Below, piece by piece: positions 35,768-47,760 of a DNA stretch of 64,000 bases. Location of the stretch: contig NMRA01000335.1 in assembly GCA_002633005.1 (NCBI GenBank), forward strand, positions 428,274 to 492,273, in the 5' to 3' direction. The notes under the pieces were generated by a model. The model was not told the DNA's origin, made no database searches, and worked only from the letters and a program-made list of their open reading frames with translations. The translations under genes were made by a program, and so were the position numbers. Position 1 is the first letter of the stretch. Each line of letters starts with the position of its first letter. Source of the DNA: Phoronis australis. Taxonomy: Eukaryota; Phoronida; Phoronidae.

Positions 35768-36348
35768 ATCGAATGTGAAAATAGAATACTTAAATGAGCA
35801 CGTGCAACAATTGCATGTTCAACAAAGGGCACTGTACCGACATTTATACGCTATGAAAAATAAGACACACAATATCCATAAAAACGATATTTTAATTCAG
35901 TGAAATTTTTCTCTCGTGTTCTCTCACTTGTAAATCGACGATCTCCAATTTGAATGCGGGTATCGTGTCGTCGGGATCCTTTGACTTGAGAATCATACTC
36001 ATATTCTGTTACCAGTGGTAACCAACTTTAGCAGACGATTATTTCCCGGTCGAAGCTTAGCGTGATAAAATGTGTAGTAAGCTATAATAGTTGCTAAACC
36101 TTAATTTATAGATTCACTTTGTTTCTATTTTGTTTAGATTTTCAATTGTTTTTGAGTAAAAGCATTATTTGACAAAAATAGCTCGGCTTTTCTTAAAAGG
36201 TCACGACCTCCGACCCCGGGCTTCTGACATAGAAAGTAGTTACAAAGCCGAGGCGAGTCGAGAAAAGGTAGATCGATTCATTGCAATGTTTCTCGTTCAG
36301 TATGGGGTATAAATAGAATGTATAAATAGAATATTACATGTTCTCATT

Positions 36349-36468
36349 CGTTATCCCCCGTATTCCAGAGCCCTCGTGGATTTTGGGGAATTATCGCCCG
36401 AGGAGCGGCACCCCCGAGGGCGATAATTCTCCAAAATCCACGAGGGCTCTAGAATACGGGGGATAACG
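36349..36468. repeat. 120-bp hairpin, 51-bp arms
   Basis: The left arm 36349-36399 (CGTTATCCCCCGTATTC..) and right arm 36418-36468 pair at 49 of 51 positions across an 18-base GC-rich loop. Probably a small foldback MITE. The minus-strand frame across it is an artefact of the inverted repeat. Confidence 0.9.
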
Positions 36469-36520
36469 ACTTCGCCATGTAATAATCTATATGTACGTGA
36501 GGAAATATTCCAAATATCCC

Positions 36521-36690
36521 ACAGTGTATAGTGTTTAGCAATACAAGCGTATAGTGTATAACAATACAGTGTATAGTGTATAGCAATACAGTGTATAGTG
36601 TATAGCAATACAGTGTATAGTGTATAGCAATACAGTGTATAGTGTATAGCAATACAGTGTATAGTGTATAGCAGTACAAGTGTATAGTCT
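36521..36690. repeat. 22-bp minisatellite, left block
   Basis: About eight copies of a unit like ACAGTGTATAGTGTATAGCA(AT). The central copies are nearly identical; the outer ones vary (AAGCGTATAG, GTGTTTAGCA). The array resumes at 36831 after a palindromic insertion. Confidence 0.9.
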
Positions 36691-36830
36691 TGGGCGGCGC
36701 AACATAGGGGGCTAGGGGGGTTATAGCCCCACTTTTTCAGTGCTACGCCGCACGTGGTTTAGATGCGGTGCACCACAGGGGAGCTGAAGAGGCTTTAGCC
36801 TCCCACTTTTTTCAGTGCTGCGCCGCCCAT
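36691..36830. mobile_element. GGGCGGCGC palindromic element, tandem dimer inside the minisatellite
   Basis: Outer ends are TGGGCGGCGCA and TGCGCCGCCCA. Unit 1 (36691-36752) and unit 2 (about 36772-36830) each carry a G-rich left half, CTATAGCC- or CTTTAGCC-like centre, CACTTTTTTCAGTGCT and CGCCGC. Single units of the family lie at 41927-42000 and 43716-43786. Non-coding. Confidence 0.75.
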
Positions 36831-36882
36831 GATAGTGTATAGCAATGCAGTGTATAGTGTATAGCAATACAAGTGTATAGTC
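36831..36882. repeat. 22-bp minisatellite, right block
   Basis: Continuation of the 36521-36690 array (GATAGTGTATAGCAATGCAG..), ending with AAGTGTATAGTCTG, similar to the last left-block unit AAGTGTATAGTCTT. The two blocks were probably one array before the palindromic element entered. Confidence 0.8.
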
Positions 36883-37137
36883 TGTAGGTTATTATTTGCG
36901 TCAGTTCTGCGCATTAAGCGCAAACTTATTCCATGCTGATCTCCGCCTGGTAACTGCAACATTGTTGTCAGCTTACTCTCTGCGTACACTGCGCTGGTGT
37001 TAATTAGGAGCAAAATGCGCAGCACTGAAGCAAACCTTGTCTTACAGGCTGTGCAACTGTCTTCGAGAAATATAAACACTTACAACAAAATAACAAACTT
37101 AAGTTGTTTTGTGTATTCTCTTCGGCTGTTTTAAATG

Positions 37138-37226
37138 CAAAAGTGACGACACCTTTCACGATAGTCAAATCACGTGACTTTCTAAATGTAGAAGTCAAGA
37201 CAGTCAGGAACTGAACTGTATTTTCG
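37138..37226. repeat. Dispersed repeat, copy 1
   Basis: Matches 45677-45752 in the same orientation: GACGACACCT, then AGTCAA.TCACGTGACTTT, then GTCAGGAACT and GACTGTATT. About 80% over 80 bases by eye. No function known. Confidence 0.55.
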
Positions 37227-38862
37227 TCCTACTTCGACTTCGCGTTAGAGGCAGGAACGAGGCCAAAGGTATTTGACGAGGCTAAGGAACCAGTCTATTT
37301 TTTTACATGCCGACCAGTTTCTCGATCACCTTCAACACACGCCTTTACGCATGCATGGAATAAGTAACCAACACCCCTCTCTCTTCGCTTTTGCCATAAC
37401 TGCTCGCTTTCATCAAATTAGCCGTCGATAAATTGACTATTGCTCTGCCCTCTCGATCACGTGACTCAACCTTTGCCATCAATAACAATGGACGAAGTAA
37501 TAAAGAGTCTATTAGCGAGTATGCTGGGCGATTACGAATAAACGTTTTCCTCTATAAGCCTTCATTGCGAATTCAATGTCGAGGACCGACTAGCGAATCT
37601 TTTCTTCGATTTTGTCAGGCTATTCTAAGTTCAACTTGGGCATCTCTGCATTTTAATGTAATTTATAGGGAGACCATGTTTTTAGTAAAGAGCCCATTTA
37701 TTTCTGTGCAAGCATACAGTTGGTGCTTTCCACTGACAATATTCACCGTGGTCGGACACTAGCCGTGTAGTCTCTGGTATACTCGAATCCACTGGAAGCC
37801 TTTTCAGACAACTCTATGTTTTTGCCAGGCCAGTTTTGGAAATGGAATAAACTCTACTACCCCAGTTAAAAGATCAGGTTATATGTCTAAAGAAAAGTCT
37901 GCTAGTCGTATCTTTTACATCACGTGACCACACTCTTGTGTGCGATTGGTCGGTGACGCTACTTTGATTGTCTCCTTTTTTCATCATCCCCGCCCACAGA
38001 GGGCAACATGATAATTGGTGAGTAAAAGCAGGCAAAATCCCCCACGTCTTATTTTTCCTGGTAAAGATCAATATTGGTTATGCTTTTGTGTGGCTGATTT
38101 GGCTATTTATTAAGAATTTGTTTAGCGACAATAATTATAACACATTCTTCTTTACCAAAGCATAACTGCTTGCCAACATTAAAACGGAATTGGTGAAAGT
38201 GTTTAACTTCATTAAAGGAGAATGCCGCCCGATTTATTTCGTTCTTTACCGTCTTAATAGGTATACATCCACATTAACTCGTATACGGTCGATCTCACCT
38301 CGCCGAGAGGTGTCGCGTTAACCTGTGAGGAAGGTGAGTACACGACGCAGCGACGTCAGTGGTTCTTTAGTTGAGTGTGTGCCGCTGTGGTGTGGCGTAT
38401 CGTTTCCGCTTGTGCGAACCATGAAGCGAGTATACTGGTTTTTTTTTCGTTTTTGTCGAGAACCCTAAATGCTTCGGAAGTGGTTGCGGCAGTAAAGAAT
38501 GAAAAGTACGCCGTTAACGAGACCGTGAAATACCTCCGTGTCTGTGGTCGGCATTGTTCTGTTTCAAAATGAATTATTCTCACCCTAACCAATGTTTAAG
38601 AAAACTGAAACAAAGTGTCTCGGAAGGTTGTCTCAATAGATACAATTTGTAATGCCTTTGGAGTGTTTGTGAGTGCAAATGAATTGAGAAACCAACAATT
38701 AATAAATCATACTGCGTTACTGGCTTGAGATGCAATAAAACTAATTGACAGGGCACCGAGGCCGTGTGAACGCATGATAATTCAGTGTTTTTGAGAGAAA
38801 GCTGTTTTGAAACAATAACTCGCTTTTATATGCTATGGTCAGATGTTAAGGGAATCTTTACT

Positions 38863-38868
<6 letters not shown>
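37227..38868. other. Unassigned DNA
   Basis: No convincing gene. A frame at 38375-38572 overlaps an antisense frame at 38356-38592 of similar size. Neither has a recognised domain. Confidence 0.35.

Positions 38869-38920
<52 letters not shown>
38869..38920. repeat. (CA)26 microsatellite
   Basis: Uninterrupted CA dinucleotides, flanked by TATATA on the left and TATACC on the right. Confidence 0.97.
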
Positions 38921-38925
<5 letters not shown>

Positions 38926-41900
38926 CTTATTCGAATCATTGTTATTGTACACCTTTGCCCTGTGCAGTTATGTGGAAGTGGAACCTAGATTCGCGGCTCC
39001 CGACGGTCAGGTACTATATTTGTAATTTTGCTGCGTTTTTACTAAATTATTTATGTGCACATTATTTCTTTGGTTCACGTGTCTAGTGTTCTCATGACTT
39101 GAAGTTTAATTTTCAACTTTGGCAGCCGACTAACCCGGCTGGTTTATGTTCGTGATGTCTCCAGTCCGGCCGCCGGCGACCGGTCTGATCGGGTTCCGAG
39201 CCACTGGGTTATAACGACCGTTTTGTGTGTTTAGAACTGAAAAAAATCGCTAGTTTAAAATTACAACACGCGGCTATGCTCTCCTGTCTATATTACACGG
39301 AAGAATAACTCTATTTTATCACCGAACAGATCAAAACTTCCCGCGACCGACCTCGGTAAGTTGGCCTACCGATCTTTGTAGGTTACGGTACGTTCAAAAT
39401 TTCTATAAATCCGTAATAGCGAAATAAAACAACTCGTTTGTTTAAAAACTCAATCATCAGTGTACTTATAATGGTTTTTTGCATCGAATTTTGATTATTT
39501 ATTGGTGTAAAGCGATGAAGTCAAGCGATAAGCTGACACAGTAAGCGTGTTATGAACTGCTGAACAGACTGTATTAGAACCTATGACGTCAACGGTTAAT
39601 TTCAGCACGCCCGTCTGCCGTCTGGTGTTAGGTGAAATAACTGAACTTGCTGTTATTGAGTGGAACAACTGGATCTAAATTGATACAAAATAGGTTGTTT
39701 TTGGTGGAATTCTCACACAACAATTTACTCAAATTTATTAATTAGAAACAGTCTCCAGCCCATGCACGGTTTACGTCGCCAAAATTAACGCGAAAGACTC
39801 TCTACTAATAGAAAATAAATGCCGACACTTTCTTTTTCTATTTAGAACTCAATGCAATTTAACCAGTAACGTCATTCCTGCAGAAAACGGCATTGTAGAT
39901 TTGACTGGGGTAAATTTCTATAATAGGCTCATCCTGGATTGAATTCACCTTTTCGTGGACGTAGAAAAATACGTTGCATATCCTGTATTGATATTTGTTC
40001 TTTTTGCCAATTTCTTGGTGCAAGCATTATAAATCAATATGCAATAATACAAGTTTACCGGTATTGCAATGACGAATTTCATGAAAATTAAGTACATTTG
40101 CGGGTGAAGAAGCAGGACAAGTGGTTGACACGTGTTGCATTATGGGTAAATACATTAGAATGAGAGTGGTGTTGAGTTACTTCAGGAAAGGCCATATCAA
40201 TGTCACCGATAAGAACGTGAATTCGCCGGGAAAATAGCTTTTCAAAATATATGGTCAACAACTGATCTCAGTACGAGGCAAAGGTTTTCTTACAGATATT
40301 TAATGGATTTTATATTTTTATGAACTTTCGTTCTTTTGTTCACTCCTCTCAGTGCTGGGTTTACTCGAATTTCCATTCGTTGGGAGTGTGAGTCATATTC
40401 AACTGTAGGCAATTTGAAGTCGATGTTCACAACCGCGTGACCATTAAAAAAGTTCCCTTCGTTCTGGTTTAATGCTTTCTCTTCATCAGAAAAAAAGCCC
40501 TGATTATATTCACAAGAGGAAAAAGTCTTTTAAATGACTTGCATGGTTGCACTAACACTTGCGTGTTTTTAAAACTTTTATAAGCTCAGGATTCCAATCG
40601 GATATGGGTTGCGCGCGCATACATACTTAAAGTAATATATATTAGCAAAAAAACACTAAATTCGTTTAAAAGCTGCCTTGATAGAGATTGTGTAGATACT
40701 ATGGTGCTATCGCTTAACGGTGTAAATATACGTCATTATCGTCGCGTAATGGGATCAGACCTCAGAAAACTGTGTTATTATGCCATTCACACCGTTAATC
40801 CAAAACGTAAGTATATATTAATATATTTCTTAATTCCCATAAAACAAACGTTTTTTTTTTTCGTTTAGACCATTCCGGCTCTCTAATGCAGTCTATTAAG
40901 AGCAGCGTGTACGTAAACGTCTCAATAATGGACATGGACTCACGTTAAATAGATTTACGTGACCCAGTGAACTACTATATATACATGTAATCAAAATTTG
41001 TTTCACTTATCTTTTGTGATACAATTCAATTTCATCTAGAATATAACATCCACAAATTTCAGATGCAAAAAACAGTTATAGTATCGAGTCATCATTTGAC
41101 AAAACTGCTCACTTTGTAGATTCAAAAAAATGTTTTTGCTTTTATCATTTGCGCGACAATTAGTTTCAGTGGAAAACATTTTAAACTGCTGAAATGTATA
41201 CTTACAAAAATGAATCATTTAGTTACAGCAAAATTAGTACCCGAGCTTTCTGCATACACACCTATTTTAGATACGCTCAGTTAGCGTATAAAAGTAAAAA
41301 TCCCTAGATTCGTCCAGGGTGTGTATTTGTAAAAGTAAACATAGTTGAGATGGACACCAAACTGTAGCTGAGTAAATTTTCAACAATAAACTACCTGTGG
41401 GAATAACCATTTATCGACAATGTTGTGTATTGTCTTCCTTTCAATGTGCGCGTCAGCTACACTATTCACCTCAGCGAATACCCGTCACGTCCACCCGGGT
41501 GTATATTTAGATGTGACTGTTATTTCCTACCAGTATGAAGTTGTCTGCAAAATATTCCGTAAACTGAGAAAGGTTATCTCCCTGTTGTACACCAATTGTC
41601 ACAAATAAACTGTTCCGACTCAGAACCACTAAAGCTAAGCGTCAATAGACAATGCAACTGGTAGACTCCGCACATGTCAGTTTCTAACCACACGTACACA
41701 GGTAACTTTTGAATTTAACGATTGTGAGAAACTAGGCAATCCCAGTTACCTCCAGTCACGTTTGCGCACTCATCGAAAGCGACTGGCAGTGACTGAGTTG
41801 AAACCATTGAAGAGTACGCTAGGAGATGCTTGTAATCAGGTGACTATTGCATGTCCAAAAGACACGGACTCTCGCGCCACATTACACTCTGACACAACAC

Positions 41901-41926
41901 CACCTATACTGAAAAGTGGCCCTGTG
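38921..41926. other. Unassigned intergenic DNA
   Basis: AT-rich sequence with only short frames. No recognised gene or element. Confidence 0.4.
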
Positions 41927-42000
41927 CATGGGCTGCGCTGCACTGAAAAAGGTGGGGCTATATCCCCCCCCCCCAAGCCCCCTATGGTGCGCCGCCCATG
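41927..42000. mobile_element. GGGCGGCGC palindromic element, inverted single unit
   Basis: Runs from CATGGGCTGCGCTGCACTG through GGTGGGGCTATA and a C-rich run to GGTGCGCCGCCCATG, i.e. the reverse orientation of the 36691 and 43716 units. CATGGGC and GCCCATG close the ends. Confidence 0.8.
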
Positions 42001-42042
42001 CTGTGGAAACATGATGAACGACACACGGAACTTTCCGTGTGT

Positions 42043-42641
42043 CTCGTCGGTTCCCTGCGTGCTTATTCCAGCCAGAACGCAGGTATTACGCAGTGGCAAG
42101 CGCTTTAGCATTGCTCGATGTAACCTCGGCAGTCATTGGTTAGCTTTACAACACCGTGAAAAAATGGCGGACTGTGAACGATTTTTAGCCTTGTCATGCA
42201 AGTGGCGTCGCAGCAACTATTTCGTTTCTGAAGTGGTGTTTAATAGCCGCGTGTTTGAAGCACATAGCCTACATGTACAATAAACACATATCTGCGGGCC
42301 GATTTAACTGGTGTGTTATTCATACTGTATGAATACAGGACACTGAAACAAAAGTCATCGACAGTAGAAAGATGCATTCCGAAAAGGCGCAATCACAATT
42401 TCTAGGCTTCACATTTCCTGAACATAAATTCTAAGCACCGATTTGTCTGTACAGCAGACCACATTTACACTTCAGTCCATCAGTCATGCCAGTTTGTTTG
42501 CGTAAAGCGCTGCCTGTTGAAAATTCGACTCGCCAATCAGAACTTGAACGCCGGTGTAAAAAAATCCCGAGGAAAATTAAGTGATACCTGCGTGCTGGCG
42601 CGGCTATCGCCCCACCTAGCGGCACGCAGGGAACCAGCGAG
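42043..42641. mobile_element. Non-autonomous inverted-repeat element, 599 bp, copy 2
   Basis: Ends CTCGTCGGTTCCCTGCGTG and, inverted, CTCGCTGGTTCCCTGCGTG. It is flanked by a perfect 10-bp duplication TTCCGTGTGT (42033-42042 and 42642-42651). Its interior is the inverted counterpart of 29794-30362, and GCGCTTTAC..AAACAAACT, CCGGTTAAA-like and GCCGCGTGTTTGAAG landmarks recur in both. A 9-10-bp duplication is typical of Mutator-like elements; the superfamily is inferred. The 173-codon plus-strand frame across this region is not conserved in copy 1. Confidence 0.88.
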
Positions 42642-42651
42642 TTCCGTGTGT

Positions 42652-43715
42652 GGGCATCAATGCGCATGCTTGGTCGGAAGTTACCGATCGCATCACCACC
42701 ACTTGCACACGCCTTCTATGCACCGTACTTGTTATGGGCTTAGGCCACTGGATCGGGGTTTTCTTGATTTTTTTACCTCGATCACTGCCCGTTCTAATAA
42801 ATTACAACTATTCTAGTCCATGATGGTCGCCATACTACTTAACAGTAGTACACAGAAAGGGGTTTCCCAGATTTCAACCAATGGGAATAGGTGAATGTTA
42901 TGACGTCGGTTTCATTACTTTAAGCAATGAGAAGCTATGTTAAACAACATTCCACAGGGCTACACTTCGTAGATCACTGTGAAAGAGTGTAGCGCCACAT
43001 TTCAATGAGAACATCGTCCGCAGAATCGGTCCAAGCATTCGCCATTTTGTTGTGTTTTACCGTAAATTAGTTCACTTGACCATAATACATGGACATTAAA
43101 CGGTCACTACTAATAGCAGCGAGGCGTACATGGGGTAGACCAGCGAAACTAAGTGCAACCATTGGCGGGAAAGTAGAACATGTGCAACTGACGGCAACCG
43201 AGCGATCAGCTGTACGCCGTCAGTGGTAAGAAGACGCACATCAGCCCGACTCGCAAACCGATCAGTTTCCGTCAGTTGCTCTCAGTTGGGTCGGTAACCG
43301 GCTTACAGCTGGTTGTGTTCAATTTCAAGGCCGATGTTCTCTAGACTTAACGAACTTTTGTGACATAAAACTTCACGTCGGACCTTCATGAACGTTATTT
43401 GCACATGTACGGACTTCAGTTGGAATGCAACCGTTAGTTTTTTCAATTTGAAAATACTTACATATCGCGTATGCTGCGCTGGGCTGCGTGGACGTAACAA
43501 TCTCGCAAAAAAGGAAGATAATGTAAGACTTCGCGAGATTTCGTCATGCATCGCAAGCGAAGCCCGTGATTACACTGGCTTTCCTTGCGAGTGTCTCGGA
43601 TTCACGGAACTCCCAGTCCTGGTGTTAATTCGTAGTACAATGTAAATGCGCTTTACGCAAACCATATCCTCAATAATGTATTTTCTTTGCATCGTACTGC
43701 TTATAAAATATATAC
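42652..43715. other. Unassigned DNA between two elements
   Basis: No gene recognised. Short overlapping frames only. Confidence 0.35.
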
Positions 43716-43786
43716 ATGGGCGGCGCACCATAGGAGGCTGGGTGGGCTATAGTTCCCCATTTATTTCAGTGCTGACCGGCCGCCCA
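43716..43786. mobile_element. GGGCGGCGC palindromic element, single unit
   Basis: CATGGGCGGCGCACCATAGG, G-rich stretch, GGCTATAG, CCCCATTTATTTCAGTGCTG and GCCGCCC. Same orientation as the 36691 unit, opposite to 41927. The right end is slightly altered (ACCGGCCGCCC). Confidence 0.8.
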
Positions 43787-45676
43787 AATCTTAGAGATGT
43801 TGAGAAAGCAGTAACTGACCATGTGCGGAATAATAACAAATAAGAAAGAAATGAATATGAATATGAACATCTATAACAGGTCATCAAACTCAACGAAGTG
43901 ACAAATAAGGAACTCAATACTGTCAGAAACCTGACTTCATTTCATTTTTACGAAATCGACTGCGTGGCCTGGGCGTGGTCCAACTAGCTTGGGTTCAGTG
44001 CAAATGTCACTAGATCGACTACAGTGGGTAACTGAACATTGAAGCCGTTCACATGGATCTATAGTGACTATTGTCAACTGTGGAGGCCATTTTGTTGGTT
44101 CACCAGCAAATTTTTAAAATTCAACCATAAACCCGCTTTAGATTTAGATTAGGCCTACTTCCCGGAATATTTTGAGATGCATTTCGCAATGGTAAGTGGT
44201 TTAGATCAAAAGTTGTTTTCGTGATGGAAAGCAGGTTTGTAGCCACATTTTGAAAATAAAATCGCTTCCAATTCAAGCTTCTCGGACGTCAGGTGTCGCT
44301 ATCAATTACTCGCACTGCGGACACCATGAACTCCTGATCGTGTACCGCGGTAAACAAAGTTCGCAGACGATGTTCATGTACTAGCCTCGTTACAGTCTAA
44401 AGAGCGCAGTCGGCTACGTGTAAACTAAAAGTATACAGTCAAGCTCCATACTCATGGCTGTATTGCCCTCCATATTTTGAAAGTCACATGAGTTGGCTTG
44501 CCTGATAGATTTTGTTATTTCCTCATTTAAAAAAGATCTTAGATAATACATAAAACACCGTTTGCCCTGTACATAACGAATTACTACAAGTATTCCATAA
44601 TACGAAAACAAGTGTACAGTGCATAGGATAAGGTTTGCACCAGTGCGGTGCATTTTCTACATAAAAACTGACACAACAGTGTCTGAAAACTATAAAATGT
44701 ATCACTTGAGCAAAAGTGCAAAACTCTCGGAAAAGGAACGCATGACTGGCACAGCAGTTACTGAGATAGTATGTCTATATAAATTATTTCTAGACTGCGG
44801 TGCGCTCATAATTTCTTGACTAAACCTTGACACAGCAACTGTCAAGTGGGAGTATGACTCAAATTTTGTCTGATGTCACTTAAAAGTCACTTTTCATGAA
44901 CGGGACTTTTGGTTTACGTAAACATGCAATTCGTTCAATGTTGTTTCCATTGAGATTAAGCAGACATTAAGATATAAGACTGGACGAGTGACCATCAGTG
45001 ATCAATCATTGCGGCCACCACCACGAGCTGGTCAGCTACGTACGGTCAGATCCCAACTTCATGTACAGGTGAACGAGTGTATATCCAACGGATAGACAGG
45101 TGAAACAAACCAGAGCCGCGATGTGCCCTGTTTCATTAAAGTTGGTATGTGTGAACTCACAAGATTAATCTACAGGAGCGTGTGTAGGGAGTATGTCGTT
45201 TGTTGTCGGAGAATTAATATTTCGCACCGTGTTGTCCGTCGAAGGTTTTCGATGAAAATTGTGTTTAAAGGGTTTAAAATCATCAATTTCATATCAAAAT
45301 TCCCCCAAAAATCAATGGAGCAAGTGTCAAATTAAGACACTCGCAAGTATTTGACTGCGATGTGGAGTACTAAACAGGAAGGTTTAACTATGTTGACATT
45401 GCAGTAACTTGTCAAAACAAGGTAAATGGTAGTTTAAAGCACTTTAAAATAAACTGCTGTTAAGTCTAGAAGATATAAATGTAATGGCAAAATTGTGTCA
45501 CTGGACTAGCTTTCTATAATTCCGCGTTATGCCATACATCACTTGTGGTAATTCATTTGGTAATTTTTAAATTAAAATTCGTTCCGGCGATCATGCTTCA
45601 ACAACGTAACAGATAGTCTCTGATTGTGCGCTTGGAATTTACTCATTGACAATATTTTCGTCACTTATATTGATGC
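43787..45676. other. Unassigned DNA with one old repeat piece
   Basis: About 44160-44255 belongs to an old dispersed repeat (GAATATTTTGA.., then TTTAGATCAAAAGTTGTTTT) also seen near 59500 and in part at 16579. No gene recognised. Confidence 0.4.
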
Positions 45677-45752
45677 AAAGTAACGACACCTATCAGGCGA
45701 GTCAACTCACGTGACTTTTCACGATTAAGTCAGGAACTTGACTGTATTATTT
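45677..45752. repeat. Dispersed repeat, copy 2
   Basis: Partner of 37138-37226: AACGACACCTATCA, TCACGTGACTTTTC, GTCAGGAACTTGACTGTATT. Confidence 0.55.
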
Positions 45753-46647
45753 GCATGTATGAAGTTGACTGTCTACACTGCTACAGAAGGCAGATATTTT
45801 GCAGTAAATTAAATCTACAACCTAACAACTGGGCTTTTCTGATTCACAGCATGTTCAAGAGCGCAAACAAATCAGATTCATTGAACTCACTTTCCATGCA
45901 TATCTCAAAACTGCCGCCAAATCCGGTCTGCCCCTCAATTTGAAATTCAATGGAGAATGCAAATTGGGCTGTACAATGCAACTTAAGGGACGATATCGGC
46001 GAGAAAAATGATTTTCTGGGACCAGTCTCACAACGGAATCGAAACTTCAACCCCGGGAATTGCAGTCTTACGCTCTGCTGGCAGAGCTAAACCCACTCAA
46101 TAGATGGCGCATTTAATGGGTAAAGTCTGTGAATGTCTGGCAGACAACGGGGGGGGGGGAGATTTGGTGATAAGTAATAAAATTACTAAAACACGATGGG
46201 TTTTACTGTTTCATAGCCCTGATCAAAGCTCATAACTTCAACGAGTCAACCCATTCCAATAATAATCTCAAAACGTGTTTTTCAGTAGTAAAGCCGATAA
46301 TGTTCTTCTAAATATATATCATTCAGCAACTAACAAGCGGATGGCGTAACAAACTCAGTGAGACGCAGCAAAGTAAGTTACAAGTAACACTGTCGCTTTG
46401 GCAATAAAATAAATTTGGTGGAAGACTGATAAACCGACCAGAAGTTTGTATGAAAGGCACGTGGTTAAACAGTACAGGAGATGTGAATTAATTCCAATCT
46501 ATCCTCTCTAATAAGGACACCGTGCTACTTAGTGAGTGTGCAACGTATTCACAAGGGATTAGGATTCAATGCATATCATAATTTATTGTGTGCTGTGCTG
46601 AAATTGACGCGGTAAAAACAGACTGCACAATCAGCTGAAGACAGCGA

Positions 46648-46725
46648 TGAGAACATTGTCATCACTATCATCATCACTTTTGTCGTCGTCATCATCACCA
46701 CCACATTCATGGTCTTAATTATAGT
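46648..46725. repeat. ATC/GTC-rich imperfect simple repeat, left of the giant hairpin
   Basis: Degenerate trinucleotide tract (CATCACTATCATCATCAC, GTCGTCGTCATCATC). A similar tract lies to the right of the hairpin at 47340-47760, so the hairpin may have entered one longer tract. Confidence 0.7.
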
Positions 46726-46758
46726 CATCGACAGCAGAACATAGACAGTGACCACCGT

Positions 46759-47327
46759 CCTACTGGCACCGCCAGTAGGACGGTGGGAGCTCCTATAGGC
46801 GCTTCATACGCCGTAAGCTTTTCGGCGAATTATGCCTCGCACTGACTAAAACATCAAAGTGACGTTGTTATAAATATATTTTGCGCATAGAGGGACACCT
46901 TAGGAGGCCGCCAATGTATTAATTCCTTCCAACTTAAACAAACACTCCCGCTATCAAACTTTTTCTTCGAGCAGTCCCTCGTTCAGTTCCCAAAATCGGT
47001 AACCCACCATTTTAACACTGCACGCGACAGGTGGCATGTACGTCATATCCCCTGGCGTGCGCAGAGTGAAAATGGCGAGTTACCGATTTTGGGAACTGAA
47101 CAAGGAACGGCTCGAAGAAAAAGTTTGATAACGGGATTATGTATTTGTTCGAGTTGGAAGAAATTAAATACATCGACGGCCTCTATGCGCAAAAGGTAGG
47201 CTATTTTATTTTATTTTATAACAACGTGACTTTGATGTTTTAGTCAGAGCGAGGCATAATTCGCCGAAAAGCTGCCGGTGTATGAATCGCCTATAGGAGC
47301 TCTACTGTATACTGGCGGTGCCAGTAG
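46759..47327. mobile_element. 569-bp foldback element, almost one giant hairpin
   Basis: Left arm 46759-47026 and right arm about 47055-47327 are inverted copies around a ~28-base spacer. They share CTACTGGCACCGCCAGTA at the tips, CTCCTATAGGCG, TTCGGCGAATTATGCCTCGC, TGACTAAAACATCAAAGT and GTTCAGTTCCCAAAATCGGT. Each tip also folds on itself (ACTGGC-NNN-GCCAGT). Outside lie ACAGTGACCAC (46745-46755) and ACAGTGGCCAC (about 47330-47340), a possible imperfect target duplication. Non-coding. Confidence 0.85.
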
Positions 47328-47339
47328 AAACAGTGGCCA

Positions 47340-47760
47340 CACACCAGAACCGTGACTACCATCGCCGTCATCGTTGCCGTCCTAATCGTCGTAGCCATTA
47401 TCTTCAACATCAGAGACAGTCTGATCATTATCACCATCGTGGCCATCTCCCTCACCAACGTCGTATCAGTCCATCAGTATCATTGCCGGCCTCCGCCTTT
47501 CTCATCCGACCCGGCGCTATCATGAACTTCCGTATCGTTGTCATTATCATAATCTTCGCACCGTCATTATTTCCAGCATCATCATCACCACCATCATCAT
47601 CGTCGCCTTTATTATCCTGAACATTGTCATCATCAGCGATTATCATCGTCGTCATAGTCCGCTATAATAAACATACTTTTCCTGGTCGCCATTAGGCACC
47701 GTGAACAACAACGTTATCGTCGTCATCACCGTCATCATTGTGCAAAATACCGTCATCATT
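47340..47760. repeat. ATC/GTC-rich imperfect simple repeat, right of the giant hairpin
   Basis: Mostly CATCATCACC, GTCGTC and ATTATCATC variants. The His/Arg/Ser-rich frame on + and the Asp-rich frame on - are composition artefacts. Confidence 0.75.

Noticed and set aside
41762-42283. 173-codon plus-strand open frame
   Set aside because: It runs across the GC-rich palindromic element and into the 599-bp inverted-repeat element. It is not conserved in the sister copy at 29794-30362 and has no recognised domain.
36690-43800. CRISPR-like array suggested by regularly spaced repeats
   Set aside because: The repeats are a tandem minisatellite without spacers and scattered palindromic elements in animal DNA; no cas genes.
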